A stretch of DNA of 64,000 nt, taken from contig NZ_JACHIW010000002.1 of the NCBI RefSeq assembly GCF_014203395.1, positions 434,001-498,000 on the forward strand. Direction: 5' to 3'. Made by a program: the position numbers and the translations under genes. The notes under the pieces were generated by a model. That model was given only the letters and a program-made list of their open reading frames with translations. It was not told the DNA's origin and did not search any database. Position 1 is the stretch's first letter; the number at the start of each line of letters is the position of its first letter. Shown here piece by piece: positions 1 to 8,293 of the stretch. This DNA comes from Saccharopolyspora phatthalungensis (GTDB taxonomy: Bacteria > Actinomycetota > Actinomycetes > Mycobacteriales > Pseudonocardiaceae).

Positions 1-1
1 C

Positions 2-796
2 GCGATGCTCCGCGACGGCCGGATCGTCGGGGTCGACGGTCCACTCCGGCCCGATGCGCCGTTCACGCCCGGTGCGTTCATCTGGTTTCACCGTGACCTG
101 CCGGAGGAGACGCCGGTGCCGTTCGCGCTGAACCTCGTGCACCGCGATGACGACCTGCTGGTCGTGGACAAACCGCATTTCATGGCCACTACGCCGCGCG
201 GCGGGCATGTCGTGGAGACCGCGCTTGTGCGGCTGCGGCGAGACCTGGATCTGCCCAAGCTCAGCCCGGCGCACCGGCTGGACCGGCTGACCGCCGGGCT
301 GGTCATGTTCGTGCTCAAGCCCGAGCGGCGTGGCGCGTATCAAACCCTGTTCCACGACCGCTTGGTACGCAAGGAATACGAAGCCATCGCCCGCTTCGAT
401 CCCCGACTCGCGATGCCGCGCACGGTGCGCAGCCGAATCGTCAAGACCCGCGGCGTGCTCGCCGCCCGGGAAGAGTCCGGCGAGTCGAACAGCGAAACGC
501 ACATCGAGCTGGTCGAGCACCGCGACGGCCTCGGCCGCTACCGGCTGGTGCCGCGCACCGGCCGAACCCACCAGCTGCGGGTGCACCTCAACAGCCTCGG
601 CATCCCGATCCTCGGCGACGACCTCTACCCGACCGTGCGCGATCGCGCGGCCGACGACTTCAGCGATCCCTTGCAGCTGCTCGCCAGGTCGCTGGAGTTC
701 ACCGACCCGATCAGCGGGCGACAACGCCGCTTCGAATCCCGCCGCACCCTGTCGGCCTGGACCGAAGTGGACGGTCACTCGGCGCCCGGCCGATAG
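2..796 (+). CDS. RluA-family RNA pseudouridine synthase (5' end outside window)
   Basis: Converts specific uridines in rRNA or tRNA to pseudouridine in the cytoplasm. The catalytic motif HRLDRLTAGL is visible, with the Asp about 93 residues from the first in-window ATG. Other family signatures are LLVVDKPHFM before it and RTGRTHQLRVHL towards the end, with the conserved Arg-His-Gln-Leu-Arg core. The first in-window ATG (position 5) follows an open reading frame that runs off the edge, and the residues there already look like the inside of the N-terminal region, so the true start is probably upstream. It ends 15 bp from the stop of the convergent GntR gene. The target uridine cannot be predicted. 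Confidence 0.9.
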   Translation, partial: AMLRDGRIVGVDGPLRPDAPFTPGAFIWFHRDLPEETPVPFALNLVHRDDDLLVVDKPHFMATTPRGGHVVETALVRLRRDLDLPKLSPAHRLDRLTAGLVMFVLKPERRGAYQTLFHDRLVRKEYEAIARFDPRLAMPRTVRSRIVKTRGVLAAREESGESNSETHIELVEHRDGLGRYRLVPRTGRTHQLRVHLNSLGIPILGDDLYPTVRDRAADDFSDPLQLLARSLEFTDPISGRQRRFESRRTLSAWTEVDGHSAPGR

Positions 797-810
797 CCGC
801 GCGGCGTAGC

Positions 811-1560
811 TCAGCGCACGTTGCGGCGGAGGCGGACCCGGTACGAGTAGTGCTCCGGCAGGAAGTGGCTGACCGCCAGTTCCACCGGTTGGCCCGTCGT
901 CGACTGGTACATGCGGTCGATGCGCAGCAGGGGCCGTTGCGGCTCGCACCCGAGGTGCCCGGCGATCTCCGGCGTCGCCATGCCGACGGTGATGCTCTGC
1001 TCGGCCTCCGCGATGGGGTCGGTCAGCCGGTCGTCGAGCAGCCCGATGATGGTCACGCCGCTGCGCGCGCCGACGTCGGTCAGCTCCGGCACCGACTCGA
1101 CGAGCTTGCCCACCGCGGGGGGCAGGAACACGGTCGTCACGCAGAACGGGACGTCTTCGTGTAGCCGCCGGAATTCCAGCGTGTGCACGCGGTCGGACAG
1201 CAGCCGCAGTCGGCCTGCGGCGTCGAGGTCGACCTGCTGGCGCAGCGGGCGGATCAGCTCCATGGTCGTATCGATCGACAGCCCCATCAGGTCGTCGATG
1301 GACCCGAACTGGCGCAGGTACTGCTCCTCGCGCGGCGCGGCGAAGGTGCCGCGCCCCGGGATCCGGTACACCATGCCCTCGGCCACGAGGTCCTGGAAGG
1401 CGCGGCGCACCGTCTGCCGGCTGACGCGGTGCGTCTCGGCGAGCTCGGCCTCGGTGGGCAGGCGTTTGCCCTCGGGATAGTCGTGCTGCAGGATCGCCGC
1501 CCGCAGTTCCCGCGCCAATCGCAGGTATGCGCTCTCCCGACCATCGGTCCGCTGTGCCAC
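811..1560 (-). CDS. GntR/HutC-family transcriptional regulator with UTRA domain
   Basis: A 249-residue DNA-binding regulator. Residues about 10-75 form the winged helix typical of GntR proteins (LPTEAELAETHRVSRQTVRR, then a PGRGTF wing). The remainder fits a UTRA effector-binding domain of the HutC subfamily. The start is GTG. It lies downstream of, and in the same direction as, the acyl-CoA dehydrogenase and PrpD-like genes, but a strong inverted repeat separates it from them, so it may have its own promoter. By position it is the likely regulator of the neighbouring acyl-CoA catabolic genes. The ligand is unknown; an acyl-CoA or a dicarboxylate would fit. Confidence 0.88.
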   Translation of the reverse strand: MAQRTDGRESAYLRLARELRAAILQHDYPEGKRLPTEAELAETHRVSRQTVRRAFQDLVAEGMVYRIPGRGTFAAPREEQYLRQFGSIDDLMGLSIDTTMELIRPLRQQVDLDAAGRLRLLSDRVHTLEFRRLHEDVPFCVTTVFLPPAVGKLVESVPELTDVGARSGVTIIGLLDDRLTDPIAEAEQSITVGMATPEIAGHLGCEPQRPLLRIDRMYQSTTGQPVELAVSHFLPEHYSYRVRLRRNVR

Positions 1561-1620
1561 GTCACCACCTCGCTGCTGTCGCCTCCGACCGTAGCGGAAA
1601 CGTTCCAGCGCCCTGACGGG

Positions 1621-1665
1621 GGCGATTTCACTGGAGATCGACGTGCCGTTTCCAGTGAAATCGCC
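1621..1665 (-). terminator. Perfect 15-bp inverted repeat after the acyl-CoA dehydrogenase gene
   Basis: GGCGATTTCACTGGA (1621-1635) and its exact complement TCCAGTGAAATCGCC (1651-1665) are separated by 15 bases. The hairpin begins 10 bases past the dehydrogenase stop codon and precedes the gntR start. This position fits a terminator, although there is no clear T tract. An operator for the GntR protein is the alternative reading. Confidence 0.6.
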
Positions 1666-1674
1666 GACATCGGG

Positions 1675-2841
1675 TCAGGCGTCGAGGCCGCCGCGGTTGA
1701 CCAGCTGGGCGGCGATGACGTTGCGCTGGATCTCGTTGGTGCCCTCGCCGACGATCATCAGCGGCGCGTCACGGAAGTACCGCTCCACGTCGAACTCCGT
1801 GGAGTAGCCGTAGCCGCCGTGAATGCGCACCGCGTTCAGCGCGATCTCCATCGCCACCTCCGAGGCGAACAGCTTGGCCATGCCGGCTTCCATGTCCACC
1901 CGGCGGCCCGCGTCGTACTCGCGCGCGGCGTGCAGGGTCAGCTGGCGTGCCGCGGTGAGCTTGGTGGCCATGTCCGCCAGGTAGTTGCCCACCGACTGGT
2001 GTTTCCAGATCGGCTTGCCGAAGCTCTCCCGCTCCTGGGCGTAGCGCAGCGCGTCCTCCAGAGCGGCCTTTCCCACACCCAGCGCACGGGAAGCGACCTG
2101 GATGCGGCCGGTCTCCAGGCCCTTCATCATCTGCGCGAAGCCCTCGCCCTCCTCGGTGCCCAGCAACGCGGTGACCGGCGCGCGGTAGTCCTCAAAGGAC
2201 ACCTCGCAGCTCTCCACTCCCTTGTAGCCGAGCTTGGGCAGGTCGCGGGAGACGGTCAGCCCCGGACCGTGCTCGACGAGCAGGATCGAGATGCCCTTGT
2301 GTCCCGGCCGCGCGCTCGGGTCGGTCTTGCACATCAGCGCGATCAGCTGGGACCGTCGCGAGTTGGTGATCCAGGTCTTCGCGCCGTTGACCACGTACTC
2401 GTCGCCGTCCCGGCGGGCATGGGTGGTCATCGCTTGCAGGTCGGAGCCGCCGCCGGGCTCGGTCAGCGCCATCGTCGCGCGGATCTCGCCGGTGGCCATC
2501 TTCGGCAGGTACTTGCGCTTCTGCTCCTCGGTGCCGAAATGCAGCAGCAGCTTCGACACCACGGTGTGCCCGCCCATCGCGCCGGCCAGACTCATCCAGC
2601 CGCGGGCGAGTTCCTCGGTGATCAGCACGTAGCACGGCGTCGAAACCGGCGTGCCGTCGTACTCCTCCGGGATCGCCAGCCCGAAGATGCCCAGCTCCTT
2701 CATCTGTTCGATGAGGGCCTCGGGATAGGTGTTGGAGTGCTCCAGCTCCTGCACCACCGGCTTGACGGACTTGTCGACGAAGTCGCGCACCGTCTCCACG
2801 GCGAGCTTCTCGTCGGCGCTGAGAATGTCCAATGTGCTCAA
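1675..2841 (-). CDS. Acyl-CoA dehydrogenase (FAD-dependent)
   Basis: A 388-residue member of the acyl-CoA dehydrogenase family, which oxidises an acyl-CoA to the 2-enoyl-CoA and passes electrons to ETF. The length is normal. Visible signatures are MALTEPGGGSD (FAD/substrate loop), WITNS, and the C-terminal GEGTNEIQRNVIA segment with the catalytic Glu. The start is TTG, with GGGAG seven bases ahead. It follows the MmgE/PrpD gene with a 28-bp gap, so the two are probably co-transcribed. The pairing with PrpD-, MaoC- and CitE-like genes suggests a short branched or dicarboxylic acyl-CoA substrate. Substrate specificity cannot be read from the sequence. Confidence 0.93.
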   Translation of the reverse strand: MSTLDILSADEKLAVETVRDFVDKSVKPVVQELEHSNTYPEALIEQMKELGIFGLAIPEEYDGTPVSTPCYVLITEELARGWMSLAGAMGGHTVVSKLLLHFGTEEQKRKYLPKMATGEIRATMALTEPGGGSDLQAMTTHARRDGDEYVVNGAKTWITNSRRSQLIALMCKTDPSARPGHKGISILLVEHGPGLTVSRDLPKLGYKGVESCEVSFEDYRAPVTALLGTEEGEGFAQMMKGLETGRIQVASRALGVGKAALEDALRYAQERESFGKPIWKHQSVGNYLADMATKLTAARQLTLHAAREYDAGRRVDMEAGMAKLFASEVAMEIALNAVRIHGGYGYSTEFDVERYFRDAPLMIVGEGTNEIQRNVIAAQLVNRGGLDA

Positions 2842-2869
2842 TGCATTGCTCCCTTGCGGTGCCAGATCC

Positions 2870-4069
2870 TCACTCGACTGTCCCCGTGCGGGGGAACGTC
2901 CGCCCTAGTAGTGCCCGGACCGATTCCCAGTCCGCCTCGGCCAGCAGGGTGGGCACGTCCGCACCGCAGGCCGCGAACTTCTCGCGCAGTTCGGCGTCGG
3001 TCGGCGGCCGCGATGGCGCCCCCGGAGGCTGCGCCAGCCGCACCCGCAGAGCCGGACCTCCGTGCTCGACCTCGATCTCCACCTCGCCGGTGAGCAGTCC
3101 TTCCTCGCCCGGCGTGTAGGTCACCTCGACCTGCCGCAGCAGTCGCTGGGCGGGCTCGCGATTGACGGCGTCGTCGGTGAACGCGGCGAAGTCCGGATAG
3201 TCGTCAAGCAGCGCCGTGGCCACGGCGTAGGGCAGGCTGAACTTGCCTTCCAGGCCGGTGCCGGGGCGGTCGTGGATCAGTGGCTTGACGGTGGGTTTCG
3301 GCGTGCTGACCCGCACGCTACGCACCTCGCGCCGGATGTCGTGGCGGATGTCGCGCAGCGCGGCGATCGGCCGCTGCATCGCGTAGCAGCAGGGGTAGAC
3401 CTTGATGGCCCGGCCGCCGGGTACCGCCGGACCGGCCAGGTCGAGTTGGCCGGCGCCGCCCACCAGCTCCAGCCACGCGTCCAGCGCGCTCGGGTCCGCG
3501 GTGGCCCCCGCCTGCGCCAGCCTGGCCGCGCGCACTCCTGCCTGGGCCGCGAACCCGACCTGCAACGACTTTGCGTAGGTGCCGAAGGCGTTCTGCACGC
3601 CGCCGGCGGCGGGGACGGCCAACGCCATCGCGGTTGCCAGCTGCTCGGTGGACAGGCCCAGCGCGGTTCCGGCCGCGACTGCGGCGGCTGGTGCACCGGC
3701 GGTGCACGTCGCATGCCAGCCAGCGCGGTAGTGCGGCCAGCCCAACGCGGTGCCCAATCTCGCCATCACCCCCGCACCCGCCAGGTACGCCCGCGCGTCA
3801 CCGCCGGTGGCCAGCACGGCCGGGACCGTCACGACGCTGATGTGCGTGGTCGACTCGAGGTGCAGGTCGTCGAAGTCCAGCACGTGTCCGACGGCGGCCC
3901 AGCGCGCCGCATCCGGAAGCCCGGCCGCGATCTCGCTTAGCGGGTGCTCCCGTGCGGCCAGTGCGACGGCGGCGGTGTCGACGAGTGAGAGCTGGGCGAG
4001 CGCGAGATCGTCCTCGCCCGGGTCGAGCTCGGCCGCCCACTGCGCGAGTGAGTCAGCGATGGATGCCAT
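2870..4069 (-). CDS. MmgE/PrpD family protein
   Basis: A 399-residue protein of the MmgE/PrpD superfamily, which includes 2-methylcitrate dehydratase and cis-aconitate decarboxylase. The mostly helical N-terminal domain contains FDDLHLESTTHISVVTVPA, the family's substrate-loop region, and the middle has the YPCCYAMQRPI segment typical of the family. It starts at ATG 4069 after GGAAAGG. It is divergent from the MaoC/CitE genes and first in a probable operon with the acyl-CoA dehydrogenase. In Pseudomonas aeruginosa a PrpD-like gene and an acyl-CoA dehydrogenase accompany the itaconate degradation genes, which is why a role in C5-dicarboxylate metabolism is plausible here. The exact reaction is unknown. 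Confidence 0.85.
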   Translation of the reverse strand: MASIADSLAQWAAELDPGEDDLALAQLSLVDTAAVALAAREHPLSEIAAGLPDAARWAAVGHVLDFDDLHLESTTHISVVTVPAVLATGGDARAYLAGAGVMARLGTALGWPHYRAGWHATCTAGAPAAAVAAGTALGLSTEQLATAMALAVPAAGGVQNAFGTYAKSLQVGFAAQAGVRAARLAQAGATADPSALDAWLELVGGAGQLDLAGPAVPGGRAIKVYPCCYAMQRPIAALRDIRHDIRREVRSVRVSTPKPTVKPLIHDRPGTGLEGKFSLPYAVATALLDDYPDFAAFTDDAVNREPAQRLLRQVEVTYTPGEEGLLTGEVEIEVEHGGPALRVRLAQPPGAPSRPPTDAELREKFAACGADVPTLLAEADWESVRALLGRTFPRTGTVE

Positions 4070-4129
4070 GGGTACCTTTCCGTCAGCGCGCCACCTCCTG
4101 CGGTGTCGCCACGCCGATCAGCCGCAACC

Positions 4130-4278
4130 TTTGTACGGCCAAATGTGCCGCCGGGTCAAGCCCCTCCGACTGCGCCAGAAATCCGCATGTGTTGGCGAGA
4201 TCACCGACCGCAATGACAGTGCGCCGTTGACGCCTCGCGGCGATGAGCACAGACTTGCCCCAGTTTGTACGGCCCAAT
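4130..4278. promoter_or_regulatory. Divergent promoter region with repeated TTTGTACGGCC element
   Basis: The 256-bp gap between the divergent PrpD and MaoC genes holds two direct copies of TTTGTACGGCC, at 4130-4140 and 4264-4274. These are followed by AAAT and CAAT respectively. Their placement near each gene start suggests a binding site, possibly for the nearby GntR regulator. This is inference from position and repetition only. Confidence 0.4.
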
Positions 4279-4325
4279 CAGAGCGTCGTCCGGGCCGGCA
4301 CCGGCCCGGACCGGAAGGAGGACCA

Positions 4326-5171
4326 GTGCCCGGTCTTGAGACCTACTTGCAGGGCTGGCGCCCCGAGCCGCTGGTGGACGCGGACGCGATGTCCCCGGAG
4401 CCCTCGCAGGCACTGGCCGCGGTGCTGGAGACGCCCGAGAAGTTCGCCGACACCACGTCGCTCCCGCCGCTGTGGCATTGGGTGCACTTCCTGCACTGGC
4501 CACGGCACAGCGAGCTAGGCGCGGACGGGCATCCGACGCACGGTCACTTCTTACCGCCGATCCCGAACCGGCGCCGGATGTTCGCCGGTGGCCGCCTCGC
4601 GATCACCGGTCCGCTGCGGCTGAGCATCCCGGCCGAGCGCACGTTGTCGCTGACCAACGTGTCGATCAAGCAAGGCCGTTCGGGCGAGATGGCGTTCGTG
4701 ACGGTGCGCGGCGAGTACCGGCAGGACGGCGAAGTCAGGCTCGTCGAGGAGCAGGATTACGTCTACCGCAGCGGGGAGAACTCGGCCAAGAGCCCCGATG
4801 CGCCGCGCCCCACCGAACCGCCCGTCTCGGACGCGCCGTGGCAGCATGCCTTCACCGGCGACCCGGTGCGGCTCTTCCGGTTCAGCGCGCTGACCGCGAA
4901 CGCGCACCGCATCCACTACGACGCTCCATACGCGCGCGAGGCCGAGTCGTATCCGGGGCTCGTGGTACACGGCCCGATCCTGGTGTTGCTGATGACCGAA
5001 CTGGCCCGGCAGCAGGCGCCGGAGCGGGAGATCGCGGGCGTGGACTACCGGCTGCGGCGCCCGGTGTTCACCGGGGATCCGGCGCTGGTCTGCGGTGGCC
5101 CGGACGGGAACCTGACCGTGCGGACCGCCCCCGACCACGTGATGGCCGAAGCGAAGGTGACGTTCCGATGA
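4326..5171 (+). CDS. MaoC-like (FAS1-type) acyl-CoA hydratase/dehydratase
   Basis: A 281-residue two-half hotdog protein resembling mesaconyl-C4-CoA or itaconyl-CoA hydratases. The open frame extends far upstream, but GTG 4326 is chosen because GGAAGGAGG lies immediately before it and because the upstream part is antisense to the PrpD gene. The first half contains the WHWVHFLHWP segment and the second the MaoC signature around FRFSALTANAHRIHYD (conserved Asn-His-Tyr-Asp), with YPGLVVHGP after it. Its stop overlaps the start of the CitE-like gene (ATGA), so the two are translationally coupled. Hydration of an enoyl-CoA followed by CitE cleavage is the expected sequence of steps. Confidence 0.85.
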   Translation: MPGLETYLQGWRPEPLVDADAMSPEPSQALAAVLETPEKFADTTSLPPLWHWVHFLHWPRHSELGADGHPTHGHFLPPIPNRRRMFAGGRLAITGPLRLSIPAERTLSLTNVSIKQGRSGEMAFVTVRGEYRQDGEVRLVEEQDYVYRSGENSAKSPDAPRPTEPPVSDAPWQHAFTGDPVRLFRFSALTANAHRIHYDAPYAREAESYPGLVVHGPILVLLMTELARQQAPEREIAGVDYRLRRPVFTGDPALVCGGPDGNLTVRTAPDHVMAEAKVTFR

Positions 5172-5965
5172 CCGAACTCGACCACGCCCGCACCCTGCTG
5201 TTCGTGCCCGGCCACCGGCCGGATCGCTTCGCCAAGGCGGCGGCCGCCGGTGCCGACGCCGTCGTCCTCGACCTGGAGGACGCGGTCGGCGTCGAGGAGA
5301 AGGACACGGCCCGCGAGCACGTCGCCGAATTCCTCGGCAGCGGGCGGTCGGCCGTGGTGCGGATCAACGGCGTCGGCACGCCATGGCACGCCGAGGACCT
5401 GGCGATGGTCCGGCAGCACTCCTGCGCGATCATGCTGCCGAAGGCGGCCGATCCGGCGCAGGTCGCGGCGGTCTCGCGGCAGGTTCCGGCGGTGATCCCG
5501 CTGATCGAAACCGCCGCCGGGGTGCTCGGCGCGGCCGAGATCTGCCGCGTGGAAGGTGTGGTGCGACCGGCGTTCGGCAGCGTCGACCTCGCCGCCGAAC
5601 TGGGCGTCGACCACACCGACCGGCAGGCGCTGCTGCACGCGCGTTCGGCCTTGGTGTTGGCCGCAGCGGCGGCGGAGCTCGCAGCGCCGCTGGACGGCGT
5701 AACGACTGCGGTGCATGACGAAGCGCTGCTGATCGCCGACAGCGCGCACGCCGCGAGCCTCGGCTTCGCCGGCAAACTGTGCATTCACCCCAAGCAATTG
5801 CCGACGGTACGCGCGGCGTTCACCCCGTCTGCTGAGACGGTTCAGTGGGCCAACGCAGTCCTCCGCGCGTCCGCGGACGGCTCGGTAGCGGTGCTCGACG
5901 GACAGATGATCGACAAGCCGGTGGTCGACCGAGCCCGCCGCATCCTCGGCCAAATCCCGTCCTGA
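5168..5965 (+). CDS. CitE-like HpcH/HpaI lyase (citramalyl/malyl-CoA lyase type)
   Basis: A 265-residue TIM-barrel lyase of the CitE family. Conserved features are LFVPGHRPDRF at the N-terminus, DAVVLDLEDAV, the catalytic-region Arg in VRING, the Mg-binding Glu in PLIETAAG, and Asp in FGSVDLAAELG. It starts at ATG 5168, overlapping the MaoC stop. Stand-alone CitE proteins of this size cleave beta-hydroxyacyl-CoAs such as citramalyl-CoA or malyl-CoA to acetyl-CoA plus pyruvate or glyoxylate. With the MaoC hydratase it would complete an itaconyl-CoA to pyruvate plus acetyl-CoA route, but no CoA transferase is seen in this window. Confidence 0.88.
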   Translation: MTELDHARTLLFVPGHRPDRFAKAAAAGADAVVLDLEDAVGVEEKDTAREHVAEFLGSGRSAVVRINGVGTPWHAEDLAMVRQHSCAIMLPKAADPAQVAAVSRQVPAVIPLIETAAGVLGAAEICRVEGVVRPAFGSVDLAAELGVDHTDRQALLHARSALVLAAAAAELAAPLDGVTTAVHDEALLIADSAHAASLGFAGKLCIHPKQLPTVRAAFTPSAETVQWANAVLRASADGSVAVLDGQMIDKPVVDRARRILGQIPS

Positions 5966-5978
5966 CCGTCGGCAAACC

Positions 5979-6007
5979 GCGCTTCGGGTTCCAGCGCTCC
6001 GAAGCGC
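5979..6007 (+). terminator. Hairpin downstream of the CitE-like gene
   Basis: GCGCTTCGG (5979-5987) and CCGAAGCGC (5999-6007) form a perfect 9-bp stem with an 11-base loop, 13 bases after the lyase stop codon. The position and GC-rich stem fit an intrinsic terminator, without an obvious T run. Confidence 0.55.
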
Positions 6008-6009
6008 AC

Positions 6010-6483
6010 ATGGTCCAACGCGGTTTTCAGCGGGCAGTGTCGAGCACCGACACCGTGTTGATCGCCGAGACCGGGCCGCCGGGGCCCCGGCAGCGGACCG
6101 GGAGCGATGAGACCGCGCCGCTGCCGGTCCGGATCCACCGGCTCGCCCAGCAATATCACGTGATCGCGGACTTCCGGCGGGCGGACATCCCGGTCACCGC
6201 GGACATGTGCCGGACACGTGAGGTGCTGAGAGCGCTGGAGGCCGCCGTCCGGGACCTTCCCGCTGCCGATCCCAGGCGCGCCGACTTGCTGTTCGAGCTG
6301 GAGCAGACACACTACGTTCTCGTCCAGCCGAAGCACCACAGTGGACTCCGCGCCGAACTCGGCCGACAACGCCGCGGCCAGGCCGTGATCGGCGAGCAGC
6401 ACGGGATCAACGCCACCGCCAGCGCCGTGCACAGCAACCGGGACTCCCGCCGCATTTCCGGCGTGGGCCCGGCGCGGGAGTGA
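6010..6483 (+). CDS. Hypothetical protein, C-terminal end uncertain
   Basis: From about 6010 to 6350 the plus-strand frame has strong G/C bias at third codon positions and reads like a real helical protein (RLAQQYHVIADFRRADIPVT, then PRRADLLFELEQTHYVLV). I do not recognise a family. Past about 6350 the frame runs antisense into the decayed membrane gene on the other strand, so the natural C-terminus is probably earlier and lost. The start is uncertain: ATG 6010 lacks a good ribosome site, and GTG 6037 is an alternative. This may be a remnant. Confidence 0.35.
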   Translation: MVQRGFQRAVSSTDTVLIAETGPPGPRQRTGSDETAPLPVRIHRLAQQYHVIADFRRADIPVTADMCRTREVLRALEAAVRDLPAADPRRADLLFELEQTHYVLVQPKHHSGLRAELGRQRRGQAVIGEQHGINATASAVHSNRDSRRISGVGPARE

Positions 6484-7131
6484 TGCCGTTGCACGACGAA
6501 GCCGACGATCGGCACGAGCACGCCGAAGAAGATGACGAAGCTGATCGTGTGCGGGTAGTCGGCGGTCGACAGCGCCAGCAGGCCGAGCACTCCGGCGACG
6601 GCGACGCCCACCGCGACCCGGGCCAGCCACGATGTCGGGCCGATCCGGTCCCACCTGCCGGTCGGGAACAGCACGAGCGCCAACGCGTAGGCGACACCGC
6701 CGACGCCGTGCAGCAGCAGGACATGCCACCAGCTGATGTTGACGTCAAAGGCGGCCTGCACCGCGGCGACCGAAGCGTGCGCCTGGGGGTTGACCGCGCC
6801 CGCTGTGGCCACGAGCGCGATCGTGAGCAGCCGGGTGGACAGGTCCCGCCGCCCCGACCACCACAAGGCGGCGGCCACGACCAGGTTGAGCACGCTCAGC
6901 AGGTAGTCCAGGACCGCCTGGCCCGCGGGCACGCTGTGCTGGGCGCCGGCCAGCAGCCCGTCGGCCAAGCGGTTGTTAGCCAGCAGGAGCAGTTCGTGGA
7001 AGCCCGTCCAGTACTTCCGTGACGGCGGCCAACGCGCCCACTACGAGCCATCCGGCCGTCAGCACGACGAACGCGACAAGCACGGCTTGCAACGCCGCGC
7101 CGCCGCTTCGCCTTGCCGCGTGATCCGACAT
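6312..7131 (-). pseudogene. Frameshifted multi-pass membrane protein gene
   Basis: A likely membrane gene starts at ATG 7131 (MSDHAARRSGG, then a hydrophobic segment AVLVAFVVLTAGWLVVGALA) but stops near 6976. Immediately after, the adjacent frame continues as FHELLLLANNRLADGLLAGA and then several hydrophobic helices (YLLSVLNLVVAAALWW, LLLHGVGGVAYALALVLFP, VAVGVAVAGVLGLLAL). Near 6390 the sense frame shifts again, towards VLLADHGLAAALSAEF. At least two frameshifts are therefore needed to read it through. The topology resembles the sensor part of a membrane kinase, but no kinase domain is present. It overlaps a plus-strand hypothetical at its decayed 3' end. Confidence 0.5.
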
Positions 7132-7462
7132 GGCCGCCCCCTGCGTGCAGTGTCGCCCGACCATGAGCCGGACGACCGGGCCGGACGCCCCCTCACGCCG
7201 TGCCGGACTTCCCGGCGGTGAGCAGCACAAGGGGCAACTCGTCCCAGTCCGCAAAGATCGGCTTGACAAAGGCAAAACGGCACGTCACTGACCAGATGCG
7301 ATCAAGGACGGACTTTGCCAGACTAGCACGCATGTTCGAATTATTGCGTGCGCAACTTTACTTGCGCCGCACCCGCACGTCCGGTCCCGCCCGGCTCACC
7401 CGCTACGCACGCGTTCGGCGCGGTCGCCACCGCTGCGTCGACCGTCGGCAGGGCTGAGGACC

Positions 7463-7732
7463 GTGGTCACGCAACGACAGCTCCACCAACGCCGCGCCGA
7501 CCACGATCTCATCGCGCTGGCCGCCGAAGCGGTCCGCCGCCACGCGCGCCGACAACAGGCCGAAAGCGCGATCGGCCGAGCACCGATCGTGCCGGGCGAC
7601 CGCTACGTGCTGGTTGGCTTCCTCGACGAACTCGCCCTCGCCGCCGGCCGCGGCGAACTGCCCGCCGACGTCCGCCGGGTCGGACTGGAACTCTGCGAGA
7701 AGCTGATCGCCGAAGCCCGCAACCAGATCTGA
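7463..7732 (+). CDS. Small hypothetical protein (89 aa)
   Basis: An 89-residue soluble, mostly helical protein with strong codon bias and GTG start 7463, preceded by GAGGA. The sequence (RYVLVGFLDELALAAGRGEL, EARNQI at the end) shows no domain I recognise. It lies alone between the decayed membrane gene and the convergent phosphatase gene, whose stop is 38 bp away. Confidence 0.55.
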   Translation: MVTQRQLHQRRADHDLIALAAEAVRRHARRQQAESAIGRAPIVPGDRYVLVGFLDELALAAGRGELPADVRRVGLELCEKLIAEARNQI

Positions 7733-7770
7733 AGGCGCCGAATCCCTTTCATACCGTGCGGCCGGGCGAA

Positions 7771-8223
7771 TCACGGTCGGCCCTCTTCGGCTGGTGCGGT
7801 GAAGCGGGCGACGTAGCGCTTCTGCCAGGGAGTCTCGACTGCGTGCCGGTCGTAGTGCCGCCGGATGAAGGCAACCGCCCCAGCCGGCGGCACTCCGTCG
7901 ATAACCGCCAGGCAGGCCAGGGCCGTTCCCGTCCTGCCACGGCCTCCGCCGCAAGCGACCTCCACGCGCTCGGTTGCGGCACGTTTCCACGCCTCATACA
8001 GGACTTCGCGTGCGCACCTCCGGTCGGCGGGCAGCCGGAAGTCAGGCCAGCGCAGCCAACGGTTCTCCCACTCGACCTTCGGTGGCGTCTTGCCGAGCAG
8101 GTAGACGGCGAAGGTCGGAATCTCTCCGGGAGGAAGCGGCTTGCGCAAAGCACGTCCCCTGACGCGACGTCCTGATGGCAGTTGAAGCACCCCGGCTCCG
8201 CCTAGGCCCCACGAGTCGTTCAC
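7771..8223 (-). CDS. Protein-tyrosine/dual-specificity phosphatase-like protein
   Basis: A 150-residue protein carrying the phosphatase P-loop CGGGRGRTGT (Cys91, Arg97; the CX5R signature), where Cys forms the phospho-enzyme and Arg binds phosphate. The general-acid Asp would be in the upstream loop around residues 55-65 (RWPDFRLP). The length fits small actinobacterial dual-specificity phosphatases that act on protein or small phosphate esters in the cytoplasm. It starts at GTG 8223. It is not in an obvious operon; the substrate is unknown. Confidence 0.75.
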   Translation of the reverse strand: MNDSWGLGGAGVLQLPSGRRVRGRALRKPLPPGEIPTFAVYLLGKTPPKVEWENRWLRWPDFRLPADRRCAREVLYEAWKRAATERVEVACGGGRGRTGTALACLAVIDGVPPAGAVAFIRRHYDRHAVETPWQKRYVARFTAPAEEGRP

Positions 8224-8293
8224 GCCGCCACCCTATGCACCAGCAGCGCTCGGCACGGTCCCCCGATTCTGCGAAAATGCCTCAGGTTCGGCT

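Noticed and set aside
1183..3093. A 636-codon plus-strand open frame
   Set aside because: It lies antisense to the GntR, acyl-CoA dehydrogenase and PrpD genes. Its translation is Arg/Gly/His-rich with no motifs, as expected from the complement of high-GC codons.
3750..4325. Upstream extension of the MaoC-like protein
   Set aside because: The frame is open but overlaps the PrpD gene antisense and lacks coding bias. GTG 4326 has a strong ribosome site directly before it.
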